8,435 bases of DNA from Bacillota bacterium (GTDB lineage: Bacteria; Bacillota; Bacilli; Bacillales; Cytobacillaceae), in contig JAEWDX010000249.1 in the NCBI GenBank assembly GCA_023389895.1, positions 1-8,435 on the forward strand, read 5' to 3'. Position numbers and translations under genes: made by a program. This document shows, piece by piece, positions 6,278 through 8,435 of the stretch (the first letter of the stretch is position 1; every line of letters starts with the position of its first letter). The notes under the pieces were generated by a model that saw only the letters and a program-made list of their open reading frames with translations, made no database searches and was not told the origin of the DNA.

Positions 6278-6394
6278 ATGTTTGTATCCAAGTTGTATAC
6301 AAGTTGTATACAAGTTAATTTTAAAGGAGGTCTTCTTATTTTACAATATATCACCATTTTTGGAAACAGTGTAAAAAAATCCGTAAAAAGTTGA
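6278..6394 (+). CDS. Possible 38-codon leader ORF upstream of phnD
   Basis: ATG at 6278 is preceded by AAGGTG (6265-6270) at seven bases and the frame runs through the operator repeats to TGA 6392-6394. The product starts MFVSKLYTSCIQ and ends GNSVKKSVKS; it resembles nothing I recognise. A much better ribosome binding site, AAAGGAGG (6323-6330), lies inside the frame, with an in-frame ATT at 6338 seven bases later but no normal start codon. It may be a leader peptide, a decayed gene start, or chance. Because the operator occupies the first half of the frame, coding is doubtful. Confidence 0.2.
   Translation: MFVSKLYTSCIQVNFKGGLLILQYITIFGNSVKKSVKS
6282..6314. promoter_or_regulatory. Triple 11-bp operator (TTGTATACAAG) for the GntR/FCD regulator
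   Basis: Three head-to-tail units: TTGTATCCAAG (6282-6292, one change), TTGTATACAAG (6293-6303) and TTGTATACAA plus G (6304-6314). Each 10-base core is a palindrome. GntR proteins of the FCD type commonly bind GTnnAC-centred palindromes such as TTGTATACAA. The 11-base period places all three on one helix face. Confidence 0.75.
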
Positions 6395-6431
6395 ATCTAA
6401 AAAATAGAATTATTATTGGAGGAAATTGTTG

Positions 6432-7352
6432 ATGAAGTTTATGAAAGCTATAAAATCAATATTACTAGTCGGCATGGTAGTTACTGTTTTAGGGGGTTGT
6501 GGGATTTCTGATAATGCATCCTCAAAAAATGAAGAATCGGAAATGCCGGAGAAAATCACAATTGTGCAAATGCCTGATGAAAATAATCCAGATGCGGGTA
6601 CAAAGAATGATAAATTTCGTGAGGCAATGGAAAAATCTGTTGGAGTTAAGGTAGAAGAGCTTGAAGGATCTGATTATTCAGTTGGACTTGAGGCATTAAG
6701 GGCTGGAAAACTAGATGTTTTGCTTGTATCACCTATGAGTTATTATCAAGCTAAACAGATGGCAGACGTTGAACCATTAGTTACGACAAAAGCTATGGGA
6801 GCTGAGCCATATAAAAGCGTTTTTATAACAAAAAGCACTAGAAAAGATATTAATTCCTTGGAAGATTTAAAAGGTAAAACATTTGCTTTTGTTGATCCTG
6901 CATCATCGTCTGGTTATATGTATCCAAAGGCTAAGTTGCTCACTTCATTAAATCTTGATACAGAACAATTAGAAAGTCCAGGTTATTTCTTTAAAACTGC
7001 TGCTTTTACAGGGAAGCATGATACAAGCGTTATGGGAGTCGTTAAAGATGATTATGACGCGGCTACTGTCGCGATTTCAGTAATTAGTCAATTAAATGAG
7101 GCTGGATTAATTAATAAAGAAGACATTAAAATCATCGGTGAGACATCAGTAATCCCGAATGCCTTGTTTGTAATCAGAAAAGATCTGCTACAAGATTTAA
7201 AAGATAAAATTAAAGAATTCTATCTTCAATATGAGGATGAAGAATATTTTAAAACTCTTTATCAAGACTCATCTACTCGATATATAGAAGCAAAAGATTC
7301 TGATTATACTGAAATAGAAGATATGGTTAAAATCTTGAAGATAGAGGAGTGA
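6432..7352 (+). CDS. phnD: PhnD-type phosphonate/phosphate-ester-binding lipoprotein
   Basis: Substrate-binding protein of a phosphonate-class ABC importer, tethered outside the membrane. ATG at 6432 is preferred over TTG at 6426 because GGAGGAA (6418-6424) is then eight bases away; the protein has 306 residues. Residues 1-22 are a lipoprotein signal (KAIKSILLVGMVVTVLGG) with lipobox LGGC and lipid-bearing Cys23, followed by a Ser/Asn/Glu-rich linker to about 38. The PhnD fold follows: KITIVQMPDENN (41-52), LRAGKLDVLLVSPMSYY (89-105), the ligand-loop DPASSSGYMYPK (155-166), and FTGKHDTSVMGVVKDDYDAA (192-211), the usual 'F.GsH..s...V..g..DaA' motif. Phosphonate, phosphite or a phosphate ester could be the ligand; sequence alone does not separate them. 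First gene of phnDCE, regulated probably by the divergent GntR/FCD protein. Confidence 0.9.
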   Translation: MKFMKAIKSILLVGMVVTVLGGCGISDNASSKNEESEMPEKITIVQMPDENNPDAGTKNDKFREAMEKSVGVKVEELEGSDYSVGLEALRAGKLDVLLVSPMSYYQAKQMADVEPLVTTKAMGAEPYKSVFITKSTRKDINSLEDLKGKTFAFVDPASSSGYMYPKAKLLTSLNLDTEQLESPGYFFKTAAFTGKHDTSVMGVVKDDYDAATVAISVISQLNEAGLINKEDIKIIGETSVIPNALFVIRKDLLQDLKDKIKEFYLQYEDEEYFKTLYQDSSTRYIEAKDSDYTEIEDMVKILKIEE

Positions 7353-7356
7353 GACC

Positions 7357-8178
7357 TTGGGTAACCCATTATTATCTATTAGGAATTTGAAGAAAAGTTA
7401 TGACAATAAAACATATGCTTTAAAAGATATAAATCTTAAGTTTAATACAGGTGAATTTGTTGTTGTTATTGGTCCATCTGGTGCAGGAAAATCAACATTT
7501 ATCCGGTGCATTAATCGAATGATTGACTCTTCGGAAGGAGAGATTGTCTTTGATGGTGTTCATATGGAAAAGATTAAAGGAAGCTCATTGAGAAGACAGA
7601 GATCAAGGATCGGTATGATTTTCCAACATTACAATTTAATCGGAAGAGTTAATGTTATTAAAAACGTATTGTATGGACGATTAGGAAAGATGTCCTTTGT
7701 CAAAAGCTTTCTGGGATTATATAGCGAGGAAGACAAGAATGAAGCATTCACCCTTCTGAAAAAAGTTGGCCTAGAAGAACAAATTTATAAAAGAGCTGAT
7801 GCCCTTTCAGGGGGACAAATGCAAAGGGTAGGTATTTGCAGAGCAATTGTTCAACAGCCGAAATTGCTATTGGCTGATGAACCAATAGCGTCACTTGATC
7901 CAAAATCAGCAGATATTGTGATGGATCAAATTAAAGAGATTACGACAGAAAGAAACCTTACTTGTATCGTTAATTTACATCAAGTCGATTATGCGAAAAA
8001 ATATGCAAGCCGTATTGTAGGCATCAAAGATGGTTTGGTTGTTTTTGATGGAATGCCATCCGAATTAACGGATGAGATCATTGCAGATATTTATAAGGGA
8101 AAAGAAGATCAAAAGACGTTGACTCAGAAAGAAGAGAATTCAACTAATAATGATAAGGGTGTATCTTTATATGCATAA
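7357..8178 (+). CDS. phnC: PhnC-type phosphonate ABC transporter ATPase
   Basis: Cytoplasmic ATPase that powers the importer. The start is TTG at 7357; the ribosome binding site GAGGAGTGA (7344-7352) sits inside the end of phnD, which stops at 7352, so translation is probably coupled. In 273 residues all ABC motifs are intact: Walker A GPSGAGKST (39-47), Q-loop Gln90 in MIFQHYNLIGR, signature LSGGQ (150-154), Walker B LLLADE (170-175) with catalytic Glu175, D-loop SLD (179-181) and switch His208 in NLHQVDYA. The insert YGRLGKMSFVKSFLGLYSEEDK (106-127) is typical of PhnC and separates it from other importer ATPases. A charged Lys/Glu/Asn-rich tail of about 25 residues ends the protein; family members are usually about 250-260 residues. 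Its last eight bases overlap the next gene. Confidence 0.95.
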   Translation: MGNPLLSIRNLKKSYDNKTYALKDINLKFNTGEFVVVIGPSGAGKSTFIRCINRMIDSSEGEIVFDGVHMEKIKGSSLRRQRSRIGMIFQHYNLIGRVNVIKNVLYGRLGKMSFVKSFLGLYSEEDKNEAFTLLKKVGLEEQIYKRADALSGGQMQRVGICRAIVQQPKLLLADEPIASLDPKSADIVMDQIKEITTERNLTCIVNLHQVDYAKKYASRIVGIKDGLVVFDGMPSELTDEIIADIYKGKEDQKTLTQKEENSTNNDKGVSLYA

Positions 8179-8435
8179 AACAAAAGAAGAGAATTCCTTA
8201 GTATTATCGACAGTACGAGGATGGAAAATCAGTGCGATTGTTTTCCTTATTGCTGTTGTGATCTTGGGGTCATTTATCTATCTGAAAATTGATCCCATTG
8301 TAGCGATCGCTTCTTTCCCAGAGTTTGTCTTGTTTTTTTTTCGTAATTTTTGGGCACCTGATTTTGGTAATCTAGCCCATTACATCCCATTAATTATTGA
8401 TACAATTTTCTTTGCCGTAGTAGGAACATATATAT
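8171..8435 (+). CDS. phnE: PhnE-type phosphonate ABC permease, N-terminal part (cut by window end)
   Basis: ATG at 8171 overlaps the phnC stop by eight bases; AAGGG (8155-8159) lies eleven bases before. Eighty-eight codons are visible. After a charged cytoplasmic start (MHKTKEENS) comes a first membrane helix (ISAIVFLIAVVILGSFIYL, about residues 22-40), then a loop with FFFRNFWAPDFGNLAHYIP and the start of the next helix region (LIIDTIFFAVVGTYI). The 'F.p..W.PDf..l.......i.TI.fA..gT' layout is that of PhnE permeases. No stop before the window end; the permease signature EAA loop lies beyond it. Membrane partner of PhnD and PhnC. Confidence 0.88.
   Translation, partial: MHKTKEENSLVLSTVRGWKISAIVFLIAVVILGSFIYLKIDPIVAIASFPEFVLFFFRNFWAPDFGNLAHYIPLIIDTIFFAVVGTYI

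Larger units (their letters stand above)
6122..6431. promoter_or_regulatory. Divergent control region between the gntR-type gene and phnD
   Basis: About 310 bases of very AT-rich DNA between the two divergent genes, holding the triple operator, the possible leader ORF with its unused AAAGGAGG, and the phnD ribosome binding site GGAGGAA (6418-6424). Several weak promoter-like hexamers exist (TTTACA 6224-6229, TATAAA 6259-6264, TTGTAT within the operator with TAATTT at 6316-6321), but none pairs convincingly at 17 bases, so I assign no promoter. Confidence 0.5.

Noticed and set aside
6426..6428. TTG as start of phnD
   Set aside because: It lies only one base after the end of GGAGGAA, too close, whereas ATG 6432 has eight bases of spacing and gives a normal lipoprotein signal.

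Overview
The window looks like chromosomal DNA of a low-GC Gram-positive bacterium of the Bacillaceae type. The support is AT-rich spacers, strong AGGAGG-type ribosome binding sites, TTG and possible ATT starts, U-tailed hairpin terminators, a lipoprotein signal with an LGGC lipobox, and a phosphatase very close to Bacillus PhoE (YhfR). No RNA gene, CRISPR array or complete insertion sequence was seen.

Region 1 (1-1670) holds the 3' end of an unidentified gene closed by a strong terminator, a badly decayed NUDIX hydrolase gene, an intact phoE-like histidine phosphatase whose best start is an ATT codon, and the remnant of an MFS transporter gene with a large internal deletion. Region 2 (1671-4718) is a terminator and a short dispersed palindrome. 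Next comes one large gene (2042-4339) for a right-handed beta-helix protein with about fifteen Gly-Gly-Gly-Ile turns, a MucBP-like domain and a C-terminal tail remembered from Firmicutes surface or spore-associated repeat proteins. It has no signal peptide and is visibly richer in G+C than its surroundings. A spacer with a possible insertion-sequence scar and a very strong hairpin terminator follows.

Region 3 (4719-5335) is a wrecked AraC-type regulator gene with several frameshifts and a truncated DNA-binding domain. Region 4 (5480-8435) is an intact functional unit: a divergent GntR/FCD repressor gene, a control region with three in-phase 11-bp TTGTATACAAG repeats, and the start of a phnD-phnC-phnE ABC importer operon (phosphonate/phosphate-ester type), cut by the window edge inside phnE.

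The genes that probably work together are the GntR/FCD protein, the repeat operator and phnDCE. The regulator likely senses an uptake-related ligand and controls import. The beta-helix gene stands alone amid three pseudogenes, suggesting an accessory, rearranged stretch of chromosome. The most interesting items are the signal-less beta-helix protein, the triple operator paired with an FCD regulator that lacks the usual metal ligands, and the apparent ATT start of phoE.
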